From: Glycomyces amatae
Lineage (GTDB): Bacteria > Actinomycetota > Actinomycetes > Mycobacteriales > Micromonosporaceae
Reading direction: 5' to 3'
DNA: 64,000 bases
NCBI RefSeq assembly: GCF_020991375.1
Contig: NZ_JAJLQZ010000002.1
Coordinates: forward strand, 1-64,000
In this document: piece after piece, positions 54,132 through 62,400 of the stretch
Layout of the letters: each line of letters starts with the position of its first letter
Position numbering within the stretch: position 1 is the first letter of the stretch
Made by a program: the position numbers and the translations under genes
Notes under the pieces: generated by a model
What the model was told of the DNA's origin: nothing
Databases searched by the model: none
Seen by the model: only the letters and a program-made list of their open reading frames with translations

Positions 54132-54839
54132 TCAGCGGGGTTCGGAGATGCCGAGCATCGCGCTGATGTCGTCGAGGCAGGCTTCGAACACGGGATCCAG
54201 ATCGGTGTAGGCGAACGCGAGCTGGTCGAGCGCCTCCATGACCAGCAGTCCGTACAGCCGCGTCCAGCAGGTGAGGAACACGTGCACCGCCGCGGGCGGG
54301 AGCGCGGTCCGCTTCCGCTCGGTGTAGGCCAGCACCTGGGCCCGCAGGGCGGGGTCGAGCCGGTCCAGGTCCGGCGCCGGGAACGGCCGCTCGGCCCAGA
54401 GCGCCTCGACCTCGCGCAGGAAGATCCGGTCGAACTGCTCGCCCGCCTGCCGCCGTTCGGAGTCGGGGCGGCGGTTGGCCTCGGGGACCGGCGCGGCGAA
54501 CAGGAGCCGGAACTCGGCGGTCCGAGCGGTCGCCCACGAGCGCAGGGCCCGGGACATCGCCAGCAGCCGCTCGCCGGGCGCCGCCCGGCCGCCGCGGGCC
54601 TGTTCGATCGCCTCGGTCAGCTCGTTGAACAGCTCGGCGATCACCGCGTCCATGAGGTGGTCGTGGCTGCCGTAGTAGCGGTAGATCGCCGGTCCGCTGA
54701 GCCCCATGCGCCGGGCGATCGCGCTGACGGACATCGCCTCCGGCCCGGATTCGACCAGCAGCCCCCGGGCCGTCCGCCGGATCTCGACCCGTGTCGCCTC
54801 GCGCTGCCGCTCCCGCCAGTCCGCAGCCGTCTGCGCCAT
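54132..54839 (-). CDS. TetR/AcrR family transcriptional regulator
   Basis: A 235-aa regulator with the HTH at about 18-65 (TARGLLVESGPEAMSVSAIA, LSGPAIYRYYGSHDHLMDAV) and a long C-terminal domain (TetR_C_13/WHG-like, with FRLLFAAPVPEANRRPDSER). GGAGG lies 6 nt before the ATG. It is divergent from the FAD monooxygenase gene across a 94-bp gap that carries a 34-bp dyad, so it most likely represses itself and the monooxygenase-cupin pair. Confidence 0.92.
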   Translation of the reverse strand: MAQTAADWRERQREATRVEIRRTARGLLVESGPEAMSVSAIARRMGLSGPAIYRYYGSHDHLMDAVIAELFNELTEAIEQARGGRAAPGERLLAMSRALRSWATARTAEFRLLFAAPVPEANRRPDSERRQAGEQFDRIFLREVEALWAERPFPAPDLDRLDPALRAQVLAYTERKRTALPPAAVHVFLTCWTRLYGLLVMEALDQLAFAYTDLDPVFEACLDDISAMLGISEPR

Positions 54840-54886
54840 GTGCCGCCTCCCCTGTTGACGAAGCCATGATAGACCATCTAATCTGA

Positions 54887-54920
54887 GTTACAGGCTCTAA
54901 CAAAAGTTAGGCTATGTAAC
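54887..54920. promoter_or_regulatory. TetR-type operator between regulator and monooxygenase
   Basis: Left arm GTTACAGGCTCTAAC and right arm GTTAGGCTATGTAAC flank AAAA; 11 of 15 positions pair, with both ends (GTTACA/TGTAAC) and the inner TAAC/GTTA perfect. It ends 13 bp before the monooxygenase ATG. Confidence 0.65.
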
Positions 54921-54933
54921 AGAAGGAGTGGTC

Positions 54934-56145
54934 ATGGTCAGCACCTCTGCCCCGCCGGGAGGCAGGGCCGTCGTCGTCGGGGCCGGCATCGGCGGCCTGG
55001 CCGCGGCCGTCGCACTGCGGCGCGTCGGATGGCAGGTCGACGTCTTCGAGCGCGCCGCGGCGCTCGGCGAGGTGGGCGCCGCGGTGAGCATCGCCCCCAA
55101 CGCCGCCAAGGCACTGCGCGGGCTCGGCCTCGAACCGGCCCTGCGGGCGGCCGCCTGCGAGCTCGACGGGCTCGAGTCGCGGACGCGGACCGGGAAGCGC
55201 ATCACGGGCGTCGACGCCGGGCTGCTGCGGCGCCGGTACGGCGGCGGCCTCTACAACGTGCACCGCGCCGCGCTTCACGGCATCCTGCGCGACGCCCTCG
55301 GCGACGGCGCCGTCCACACCGGCCGCACCGCCACCGGCGCCGCCTCGGGCGCGTCCGGCGCCTCGGTCGCCTTCGAAGGGCCCCAGGGCCCGGCCTCGGT
55401 CGACGCCGACCTGGTCGTGGTCGCCGACGGCGTCCATAGCCGCCTGCGCGCGGGCCTCTTCCCCTCCTATCCCGGGCCCTCCTACGCCGGCTACACGATC
55501 TGGCGGGGCCTGGTCCCCGCCGAGGCGGCCGACCGGATCGGCGTCCCGGCGCGCCTCTCGGAGACCTGGGGCAGGGGCGCCCGGTTCGGCTGCGCCCCGA
55601 TCGGCGACGGGCGGGTCTACTGGTACGCCTTCGAGAACGCCGAGGCGGGCGCCGCGCACGAGCACCGCGTCGCGGCCCTCGTCTCACGGTTCGCCCGCTG
55701 GCACCATCCGATCCCGGCCCTGCTCGCCGCCACCCCGAACGAGGCGCTCCTGCGCAACGACGTCCACTACCTGGCAGAGCCGCTCGAATCGTTCGCCCAC
55801 GGCCGCGTCGCGCTGCTGGGCGACGCCGCCCACGCCGTCACCCCGGACATCGGCCAAGGCGCGTGCCTGGCGATCGAGGACGCGGTCGTGCTCGCGGCCG
55901 AGGTGTCCGCCGCCGCGGTCCCCGCGGCGCTGCGCTCCTATGACGCGGCCCGCCGCCCGCGCACGCAGGCGCTCGCCGGCGAGTCGGGCCGCATCGGCCG
56001 CATGCTGATGCGCTCCAACCGGATCGCCACCGGCATCCGCGACGCCTCGGCCGCGATGGCGCCCGCCTCGCTCGCCATGAAGACCGTCGCAGACATCTAC
56101 GACTGGAACCCGCCGAAACCGAGCGCCCTCGCCGCGCGACCCTGA
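54934..56145 (+). CDS. FAD-dependent aromatic monooxygenase
   Basis: A 403-aa group A flavoprotein hydroxylase. FAD site 1 is VVGAGIGGLAAAVALRR, the second site is the DG-type VVVADGVHSRLRAGL, and the third is GRVALLGDAAHAVTPDIGQGA. It resembles 6-hydroxynicotinate/salicylate-type hydroxylases. ATG at 54934 follows AGAAGGAG with 5-nt spacing. The next gene (cupin) is 13 bp on. The pair probably modifies an aromatic compound sensed by the divergent TetR protein. Confidence 0.92.
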   Translation: MVSTSAPPGGRAVVVGAGIGGLAAAVALRRVGWQVDVFERAAALGEVGAAVSIAPNAAKALRGLGLEPALRAAACELDGLESRTRTGKRITGVDAGLLRRRYGGGLYNVHRAALHGILRDALGDGAVHTGRTATGAASGASGASVAFEGPQGPASVDADLVVVADGVHSRLRAGLFPSYPGPSYAGYTIWRGLVPAEAADRIGVPARLSETWGRGARFGCAPIGDGRVYWYAFENAEAGAAHEHRVAALVSRFARWHHPIPALLAATPNEALLRNDVHYLAEPLESFAHGRVALLGDAAHAVTPDIGQGACLAIEDAVVLAAEVSAAAVPAALRSYDAARRPRTQALAGESGRIGRMLMRSNRIATGIRDASAAMAPASLAMKTVADIYDWNPPKPSALAARP

Positions 56146-56158
56146 ACGGAGCCGACAC

Positions 56159-56614
56159 ATGACACACGACCGATTCCTGCTGCTGAGCGCCGGAGAACGG
56201 CGTCCCGGACGGGCGCCGATGCCGAGCGCGTTCAGCGTCAAGGCGTCCACCGAGGACACCGAAGGGCGCCTCTCGATCCTCGAGGTCACCGTGGCGCTGC
56301 CCATTCCCCGCCACATTCACCACCGCGCCGACGAGTGCGTCTACGTCCTCGCCGGGGAACTGACCGTCGAGATCGAGGGCGAGACCCGCACCGCGGGCCC
56401 CGGCGACTTCGTCCTCCTGCCGCGCGGCGTCCCGCACGCCCTGCGGCCCGGATCGGCCCCGCCGCCCCGGGTCCTCCAGATCTCGGCGCCGGGAGGCTGG
56501 GAACGGGCCCTCGAGGACATGTTCGCCGCCAGGTCGGGCCTCGCCTCCGGCGGCGCCCTGGACCCGGCGAAGCTCAACGCCGCCACCGAGCCCCACGGCA
56601 TCACCTACCTCTGA
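56159..56614 (+). CDS. Cupin-domain protein
   Basis: A 151-aa single-domain cupin. Motif 1 is PRHIHHRADECVYVLAGE (two His, one Glu as metal ligands) and motif 2 is PGDFVLLPRGVPHALRP (last His). It could be a small dioxygenase or isomerase acting after the monooxygenase in the same operon, or a binding protein. Not further assignable. Confidence 0.85.
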   Translation: MTHDRFLLLSAGERRPGRAPMPSAFSVKASTEDTEGRLSILEVTVALPIPRHIHHRADECVYVLAGELTVEIEGETRTAGPGDFVLLPRGVPHALRPGSAPPPRVLQISAPGGWERALEDMFAARSGLASGGALDPAKLNAATEPHGITYL

Positions 56615-56654
56615 ACGACGCCCGGGGGTCCACCCGCTTCACGGCGGGCGGACC

Positions 56655-56678
56655 GGTCCGGCGCCGAAGCGCTGGACC
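56655..56678. terminator. Bidirectional terminator between cupin and MarR genes
   Basis: GGTCCGGCGC-CGAA-GCGCTGGACC, a 10-bp stem with one G-T pair, between convergent genes. Confidence 0.65.
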
Positions 56679-56707
56679 GGCCCGCCCGGTGCGGCGGAGG
56701 CCCGGCC

Positions 56708-57124
56708 TCATCGCGAATCCTCCAGGTTGCCGATCATCTTCCGCAGGCCGGCGACGACGGCCTCGTACTCGCCCGCTCCGAGTCCGGCGGTGGTCCGCTC
56801 GCGGACGGCCCGCACCTCGCGGGCCAGCGCCCCGAGGCGGTCGCGTCCGGCGCCGGTGAGCGAGCAGCGGCCTGCGTCGGAGCGGACCAGGCCTCGGCGG
56901 GCGAGCGGTTCGAGGTGCGGCAGCGCGTCCTCGCCGTCGAGGAACGCGGCGAGCGCCTCGGTCAGCTCCTCCAGTGCCGCCTCGCCTTCGGCGAGGAGGT
57001 TGAGCAGCTGCCACTGGCGGCGGCTGACGCCGTGGCCGCCGAGGACCTCCTCGAACCGCTCGTCGATGAGGCGGTCGAGGGTGACCAGCAGGAGGCCGAT
57101 CGGCGCCTTATTAGTTGTAATCAT
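56708..57124 (-). CDS. MarR family transcriptional regulator (first of a divergent pair)
   Basis: A 138-aa winged-helix protein: GVSRRQWQLLNLLAEGEAAL and LPHLEPLARRGLVRSDAGRC are the HTH and wing. No ribosome binding site precedes the ATG; instead TACGAT on its strand (57131-57136) lies 6 bp upstream, so the transcript is probably leaderless. The palindrome 57113-57130 covers the start codon and transcription start. It is divergent from a second MarR gene across 60 bp. Confidence 0.85.
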   Translation of the reverse strand: MITTNKAPIGLLLVTLDRLIDERFEEVLGGHGVSRRQWQLLNLLAEGEAALEELTEALAAFLDGEDALPHLEPLARRGLVRSDAGRCSLTGAGRDRLGALAREVRAVRERTTAGLGAGEYEAVVAGLRKMIGNLEDSR

Positions 57125-57130
57125 ACAACT
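57113..57130. promoter_or_regulatory. MarR operator over the start codon of the first MarR gene
   Basis: AGTTGTA-ATCA-TACAACT, a perfect 7+4+7 dyad. A related weaker dyad GTTG-8-CAAC lies at 57151-57166 in front of the second MarR gene, whose -10 box is TACTGT (57172-57177). Confidence 0.65.
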
Positions 57131-57184
57131 ATCGTAGTGGGACGACGGCGGTTGTCAAGTGGCAACTGTTGTACTGTGCCGGGC

Positions 57185-57661
57185 ATGGCGACCGATGAGC
57201 GCGAACCCGACCAGGTGATCGAGCGGGCCCTGGTCCGCATCCGGCGCGTCCAGCAGTCCCGGCGGCTCCAGCGCCGCGCCGCCGGAGGCGACCCGGCCGC
57301 GGCGTCCGCGGCGAGCGCCGCCCGCTTCCGCTACCTCGACGCCCTCGAAGGGGCGCGCGAAGGCCTGGCCATCTCCCAGATCGCCGACGCGATCGACGTG
57401 GACCGGCCCCGCGCCAGCCGCCTCACCGGCGAGCTGCTCGCCGACGGCCTGATCGAGCGGGAGACCGCCCCCGGCGACTCCCGCTACGCCCGCATCCGCC
57501 TGACCGCCGAAGGCGAGGACTTCGTCGACCGCGTCCACGCCTCCCGCCGCCGGGCCGTCGCCGAGGCGCTCTCCGGCTTCACCGGCGAGGAGGCCCGGAC
57601 CCTCGCCGCCCTCCTGGAGCGCTTCGTCGCGGCCTGGCCGCAGGAGCCTCCGCCCCGTTGA
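57185..57661 (+). CDS. MarR family transcriptional regulator (second of a divergent pair)
   Basis: A 158-aa MarR protein. The winged helix is AISQIADAIDVDRPRASRLT with wing ETAPGDSRYARIRLT. A basic N-terminal stretch (RIRRVQQSRRLQRRAAGG) precedes it and may add DNA contacts. The ATG lies 7 bp after a TACTGT box, so it is probably leaderless too. No transporter or enzyme sits directly downstream; targets may be the neighbours or elsewhere. Confidence 0.85.
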   Translation: MATDEREPDQVIERALVRIRRVQQSRRLQRRAAGGDPAAASAASAARFRYLDALEGAREGLAISQIADAIDVDRPRASRLTGELLADGLIERETAPGDSRYARIRLTAEGEDFVDRVHASRRRAVAEALSGFTGEEARTLAALLERFVAAWPQEPPPR

Positions 57662-57901
57662 GGCGCGGCGAGCCGCCGCGGCGAGGCCGAGTCCCCGCGC
57701 ATCGCAGTCCGCTGCTCCGCAAGCCTTCTCGCACCCCGGTGGTAGCCTTCTGCGCGTGATGACCGGATCGGCTGACCGCCACGCACGGACGGGCTACCCG
57801 GTCGTGCGCTGACTCCCGCAGCGAGGCCGACGCCGCACGGCGCCCGTGCTCCTCCTCGGTCGTGCCCTCACCCGCACGACCGACCATCACGAGGAGGAAC
57901 C

Positions 57902-58303
57902 ATGACCGCACTGTTCAACCACACCATCATCGCCGCGAAGGACCGCGCCGCGTCCGCCGCGTTCTACCGGGAGGCCCTCGAAGCGCGTGAAGCGCCCTCG
58001 TGGGGGCCGTTCACCAACATCAGCCTGGACGGCGACGTCCTGCTCCAGTTCGCCGAGCCGCCCGTCGAGATCCAGATGCAGCACTACGCGTTCCTGGTGA
58101 CCGAGGAGCACTTCGACCGGGCCGTCGCCCGGTTCCGGGCGCAGGGGATCGCCTACTGGGCCGACCCGCAGCTCACCCGCGAAGGCGAGACCAACACCGA
58201 GCACGGCGGCTGCGGCGTCTACTTCCGCGATCCGGCCGGGCACGGCCTGGAGCTGACCACGCGTCCGTACCTTCAGTCCGACGAGAGCCGGGCCCGGCCG
58301 TAG
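57902..58303 (+). CDS. VOC (glyoxalase-fold) protein
   Basis: A 133-aa protein with one vicinal-oxygen-chelate domain: LFNHTIIAAKDRAASAAFY at the N-terminus (first metal His), HYAFLVTEEHFDRAV in the middle (second His), and CGVYFRDPAGHGLELTTRPY (Glu). GGAGGA precedes the ATG. Could be a dioxygenase, lyase or antibiotic-binding protein; the substrate is unknown. A 240-bp gap before it holds no gene I recognise, and a strong terminator follows. Confidence 0.88.
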   Translation: MTALFNHTIIAAKDRAASAAFYREALEAREAPSWGPFTNISLDGDVLLQFAEPPVEIQMQHYAFLVTEEHFDRAVARFRAQGIAYWADPQLTREGETNTEHGGCGVYFRDPAGHGLELTTRPYLQSDESRARP

Positions 58304-58307
58304 GAGA

Positions 58308-58339
58308 CCGGCGCCCCGCCCGGACCCGGGCGGGGCGCC
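58308..58339 (+). terminator. Terminator after the VOC gene
   Basis: CGGCGCCCCGCCC-GGACCC-GGGCGGGGCGCCG, a perfect 13-bp stem 4 bp after the stop. Confidence 0.8.
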
Positions 58340-58506
58340 GAGGCCGGGCCACGGGGTCCAGGACGCCGAAGGCGCGACGGCCGAGGCTGCGGCGGACGCG
58401 GAATTGAGCGCTGCGGCCCCGGCGCCGGGGTGCGGGAGCGGATGCCGAGGTCCGGGGCGTCATGCCAGGTCAGAAAGTTTTTGAACACGTTCGAACTTCA
58501 CCTTCG

Positions 58507-58534
58507 CGCCCTTGTGAATGCGTTCACAAGGGCG
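58507..58534. promoter_or_regulatory. Rex operator upstream of cydAB
   Basis: The core TTGTGAATGCGTTCACAA (58512-58529) is a full match to the Rex site TTGTGAA-N4-TTCACAA; the dyad extends to CGCCC/GGGCG on both sides (12-bp perfect arms). It is centred about 48 bp before the predicted cydA start. Rex releases DNA when NADH is high, so cydAB should be induced on oxygen limitation. Confidence 0.9.
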
Positions 58535-58556
58535 TGGTTCCGGACATCCGGGCCGC

Positions 58557-58562
58557 TAGCTT
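58557..58562 (+). promoter_or_regulatory. cydA -10 box, leaderless start
   Basis: TAGCTT lies 6 bp before the cydA ATG; no ribosome binding site is seen. The Rex site lies directly upstream of the expected -35 region. Confidence 0.55.
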
Positions 58563-58568
58563 CAAGGC

Positions 58569-60074
58569 ATGGACGCAACCCAGCTCCTCGCCCAGGCGAC
58601 CGACGCGGCGGGCTCCCCGCTCGCGACGGCGCTCGCCGCCGCCGACCCCGCGGGCCTCATGCCCGCCCGCCAGCAGATGGCCCTGTCCCTCGGCTGGCAC
58701 ATCATCCTCGCCTGCTTCGGCGTCGCGTTCCCCGCGATCATCTTCGTGATGCACCTGCGCGGCATCCGCCGGAACGACCAGACCGCGCTCGACCTCGCCA
58801 AGCGCTGGGGCAAGGTCTCCGCGGTCCTCTTCGCCATCGGCGCCGTCTCCGGCACTGTCCTCAGCTTCGAGATGGGCCTGCTGTGGCCCGGCCTCATGGG
58901 CACCTACGGCGACGTGCTGGGCCTGCCCTTCGCCTTCGAGGGCCTCGCGTTCTTCCTCGAGGCGATCTTCCTCGGCATCTACCTCTACGGCTGGGGGAGG
59001 ATGCCCCCGAGGCTCCACCTGCTCATGGTGGTGCCCATGGCGATCACCGGCGTCATCGGCACCTACTGCGTGCTCGCCGTCAACGCCTGGATGAACGTCC
59101 CCACCGGCTTCGACATCGTCGACGGCCAGGTCGTCGACATCCAGCCCTGGGCCGTCCTGTTCAACGCCCACACCTTCATGCAGTTCGCCCACATGTGGGT
59201 CGCCGCCTACATGGTCGCGGGCTTCTCCATCGCCGCCGTCTACGCCGTCGGGATGCTCCGCGGCAGGCGCGACCGCCACCACCGGCTCGGGTTCATGGTC
59301 CCCTTCGCCTTCGCCACCGTCGCGGCCCTCGCCCAGCCCTTCGTCGGGCACCTCCTCGGCGACGGCCTCGACGAGCGCCAGTCCTCGAAGCTCGCCGCGT
59401 TCGAACTCGCCGAGACCACCGACGACGGCCCCTCCCCGCTGCGCATCGGCGGCGTCCTCATCGAAGGCGAGGTCAAGGGCGCCATCGAGATCCCCTACCT
59501 CGGGTCGATCATCTCCATGAGCTCGCTCGAACCCGTGCCCGGCCTCGACCAGATCCCCGACGAGGACGAGCCGCCCGTCAACATCACCCACCTGGCCTTC
59601 CAGACCATGATCGGCATCGGCCTCCTGCTCATGGCCGCCGTCGCCCTCTACTGGTTCCTGCGCTGGCGCCGAAGAGACCTGCTCGACAACCGCTGGTTCC
59701 TGCGGCTCATGGCCGTCTCCGGCGTCCTCGCGATCCTCGCCATGGAGGCCGGGTGGATCGCCACCGAGGTCGGCCGCCAGCCCTGGATCGTCTACGGCGT
59801 CATGCGGACCTCCGACGCCGCCGCCGACCACTCGGCCGCGCTCTGGGGCGTCTACGGCGGCTCCGTCCTCCTCTACGGCGGCATGACCGCCGGCGCGGTC
59901 ATCGTGCTCCGGTCCATGGCCCGGCGCTGGCGCGCGGGCGCCGCCGACCTGCCCAGCCCCTACGGGCCGCAGTCGCCGCTCGCCGCCGACGGCCCCGCCG
60001 AGATCCGCGAGTGCGGCGACGAACGCGAACCCGGGAAGGGCGACGAGGCCGCCGCGAAGGAGGACGCGCGATGA
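58569..60074 (+). CDS. cydA: Cytochrome bd ubiquinol/menaquinol oxidase subunit I
   Basis: A 501-aa membrane subunit with about nine helices. The His of SLGWHIILACFG (about residue 44) is a haem ligand; the quinol-binding Q-loop ends with GRQPWIVYGVMRT. The Q-loop is of the short type common in actinobacteria. It reduces oxygen to water with menaquinol and high oxygen affinity. Overlaps cydB by 4 bp. Confidence 0.97.
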   Translation: MDATQLLAQATDAAGSPLATALAAADPAGLMPARQQMALSLGWHIILACFGVAFPAIIFVMHLRGIRRNDQTALDLAKRWGKVSAVLFAIGAVSGTVLSFEMGLLWPGLMGTYGDVLGLPFAFEGLAFFLEAIFLGIYLYGWGRMPPRLHLLMVVPMAITGVIGTYCVLAVNAWMNVPTGFDIVDGQVVDIQPWAVLFNAHTFMQFAHMWVAAYMVAGFSIAAVYAVGMLRGRRDRHHRLGFMVPFAFATVAALAQPFVGHLLGDGLDERQSSKLAAFELAETTDDGPSPLRIGGVLIEGEVKGAIEIPYLGSIISMSSLEPVPGLDQIPDEDEPPVNITHLAFQTMIGIGLLLMAAVALYWFLRWRRRDLLDNRWFLRLMAVSGVLAILAMEAGWIATEVGRQPWIVYGVMRTSDAAADHSAALWGVYGGSVLLYGGMTAGAVIVLRSMARRWRAGAADLPSPYGPQSPLAADGPAEIRECGDEREPGKGDEAAAKEDAR

Positions 60075-61138
60075 TGACCGTCGAGTTCGCCGTCGCCGCA
60101 GCGCTCTTCGCGGGCGTCCTGTGCTACGCCGTCCTCGGCGGCGCCGACTTCGGGTCCGGCTTCCACGACCTCACCGCCGGGAGCGCCCGCCGCGGCGCGC
60201 GGCTGCGGACCCTCATCGACCACAGCATCGGCCCCGTCTGGGAGGCCAACCACGTGTGGCTCATCTACGTGCTCGTCATGTGGTGGACCGGGTTTCCGCA
60301 GTCGTTCGCCGCCGCGATGACCACCCTGTACGTGCCGCTCGTGCTCGCGCTCATCGGCATCGTCCTGCGCGGCGCGAGCTTCGCGTTCCGCAAGTACGCC
60401 GAGACGCTCGCCCAGGCCCGGCTCTTCGGGATCGTGTTCGCGACCTCCTCCGTGCTCGCCCCGTTCTTCCTGGGCACCATCGCCGGAGCGCTCGCCTCCG
60501 GGCGGGTCCCCGAGGGCGGCGGCGGCGACCCGTGGTCGTCCTGGCTCGCGCCGACGCCGCTGTTCACCGGGGCGATCTCGGTGGGCACCTGCGCGTTCCT
60601 CGCCGGGACGTTCCTGACCGCCGACGCCGCCCGGCGCGGGCAGGCGGCGCTGGCCGCGACGCTGCGCGTGCGGTCGCTCGTGGTCGGCGCGGCCACCGGG
60701 GCGGTCGTGTTCGCGGCGCTCATCCCGATCGAGCACGACGCGCCGACGCTGTGGGAGGGCCTGACGAGCCGGGCCGCGCCGGTCATGGCGCTGTCGGCGC
60801 TCGGCGGGATCGCGACCTTGGCGCTCCTGTGGACCGGGCGGTTCGGCCCGGCCCGGTTCACGGCCGTGACCGCGGTCGCGGCGGTGATGGCCGGGTGGGG
60901 CGTCGGGCAGTACCCGTGGGTCCTGGTCGACCAGGCGACCATCGCCGAGGCCGCCGGGGCGCGGGCGACGATGCAGGGGCTCCTGGTGGCCGTCGGCATC
61001 GCCGCGGTGGTCGTCGGACCGGCTCTCGGCTACTTGTTCTACTTGACACAGTCGCCCCGCTGGAACCAAGCGGCACATGGGAACGGCGAGGCACCGGCCG
61101 TCGGCGCGACGCACTGGAGCCGCCAGGTGGGCGGTTGA
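60071..61138 (+). CDS. cydB: Cytochrome bd oxidase subunit II
   Basis: A 355-aa membrane subunit with eight or nine helices; LGGADFGSGFHDL, GPVWEANHVWLIYV and FRKYAE are characteristic. Its start lies in the cydA stop (ATGATGA). No cydDC assembly-transporter genes follow within the window: a terminator and a gene on the other strand come next, so cydDC, if present, is elsewhere. Confidence 0.96.
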   Translation: MMTVEFAVAAALFAGVLCYAVLGGADFGSGFHDLTAGSARRGARLRTLIDHSIGPVWEANHVWLIYVLVMWWTGFPQSFAAAMTTLYVPLVLALIGIVLRGASFAFRKYAETLAQARLFGIVFATSSVLAPFFLGTIAGALASGRVPEGGGGDPWSSWLAPTPLFTGAISVGTCAFLAGTFLTADAARRGQAALAATLRVRSLVVGAATGAVVFAALIPIEHDAPTLWEGLTSRAAPVMALSALGGIATLALLWTGRFGPARFTAVTAVAAVMAGWGVGQYPWVLVDQATIAEAAGARATMQGLLVAVGIAAVVVGPALGYLFYLTQSPRWNQAAHGNGEAPAVGATHWSRQVGG

Positions 61139-61175
61139 ACACATAGGCCATAGTGGAGCCTGCGGTGGATGATGG

Positions 61176-61205
61176 GAGGGCCGGGCGCGGCAGCGCCCGG
61201 CCCTC
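61176..61205. terminator. Bidirectional terminator after cydB
   Basis: GAGGGCCGGGCGC-GGCA-GCGCCCGGCCCTC, a perfect 13-bp stem between convergent genes. Confidence 0.85.
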
Positions 61206-61223
61206 GACCGGCCCCGACTGCCG

Positions 61224-62189
61224 CTACTGGACGTCGCGGCGCGGCTTGAGCTGGTCCACGAACCAGACGTCCACGATGTCGCCCACGATGGCCCGCACCG
61301 GCTCGTCGGCGTCCTCGATGGCCTCGCCGTCCGTGCGGCCGATGACCACGTACATCAGGTAATGCCCATAGGTGTTGTACCCCACCATGGTCGCGGCGCG
61401 GCCCAGCTCCTCCGCCTCGCCGTCCGTCCGCAGGGCCGCGAAGCCGCCCTCGAGCCCCGCGTCGATCGCGGCCCGCAGCTCCTCGGCCGCGGCTGCGTCG
61501 CCCAGGTTCAGCACGCCCGCGGTCGCCGCGTACTCCCCGTCGGGGTTCACCAGCGTGGCCCGCACCGTCTGGGTGCAGTCCGCGTCGGCGAGCAGCTCGG
61601 CCAGCTCGTCCAGCGCGGCCTCGGCGCAGTCGGCGAGCTCCTCGGTGTCCAGCACCTCGTACGCGCCCGCCGCACCGGCCGGCGTGATCGCGCCCGCGCC
61701 GAACAGCTCCTCCACCGTGATCGGCTCGGCGTCGGTCTCGCGGCTCGCGATCGGGTCCACCACCGCGGGCGCGTCCGTGGCCGCGTCCGCGGACGACGCC
61801 CGGTCCGAGGCGCCCGGGGCGCTCGGCCCGGCCGGGCCCGGCTCGCCCTCGCGCAGCACGATGAACGCGCCCGCCGCGCACGCGGCCGCCACCGCGAGGG
61901 CGCTCACGACCGCGAGCGCCACCAGCCACCAGCGGGTGCGGCGGCGCGCCCGCTGGGCGGCGCGGCGCAGCGGCCGGGAGGCGTGGATCTGCTCCAGGTG
62001 CGCCTCCATCTCCTCGTCGGAGGCGAACGGGGCCGCCGCGGGCGGCAGCTCCTCCGGGCTGAGGCGGGCGGTGGGCGCGCCCATGCGCGCGCGCTCGTCG
62101 TACTCCGCCCAGTCGGTTCCCGGTTCGGTCTGGTTCCGGCGCCCCTGCGTCTGCTGCGGGACCCCGAAGGGGGACGGGCCATGTGCCAT
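61224..62189 (-). CDS. Single-pass membrane protein of unknown function
   Basis: A 321-aa protein. Residues 1-85 are cytoplasmic and hydrophilic with a basic cluster (RRAAQRARRRTRWW); one membrane helix is at about 87-112; the external 200 residues contain a Pro/Ala/Ser linker and a folded part with two Cys (LADCAEAALDEL, ADADCTQTVRA) that may form a disulfide. It resembles membrane-anchored sensor or assembly proteins of actinomycetes but has no recognisable domain. Single-gene unit. Confidence 0.7.
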   Translation of the reverse strand: MAHGPSPFGVPQQTQGRRNQTEPGTDWAEYDERARMGAPTARLSPEELPPAAAPFASDEEMEAHLEQIHASRPLRRAAQRARRRTRWWLVALAVVSALAVAAACAAGAFIVLREGEPGPAGPSAPGASDRASSADAATDAPAVVDPIASRETDAEPITVEELFGAGAITPAGAAGAYEVLDTEELADCAEAALDELAELLADADCTQTVRATLVNPDGEYAATAGVLNLGDAAAAEELRAAIDAGLEGGFAALRTDGEAEELGRAATMVGYNTYGHYLMYVVIGRTDGEAIEDADEPVRAIVGDIVDVWFVDQLKPRRDVQ

Positions 62190-62400
62190 GGAGGCAGCTT
62201 AGACCCGCGGAGGGGCGAAACCGGGAAACGTTCCCCCTGGAGATGGACTCAGGAGAGCGCCGTTCATCTCCGTGGGTGAACGGCCGCGGTGCGTGAGACG
62301 CCGCCCGCCGCACCGGTGCCCCCGAGCCCCACCGGCGCGCCCGCGTCTCTCCCGGCGGATCCCGCCGCCCCGCCCGGCCGGGGCGCGCGACAATGGGGAG

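Noticed and set aside
57662..57901. Possible small RNA in the gap before the VOC gene, with several inverted repeats such as GTGCG/CGCAC.
   Set aside because: No convincing promoter-terminator pair and no known RNA family pattern; GC-rich inverted repeats are expected by chance here.
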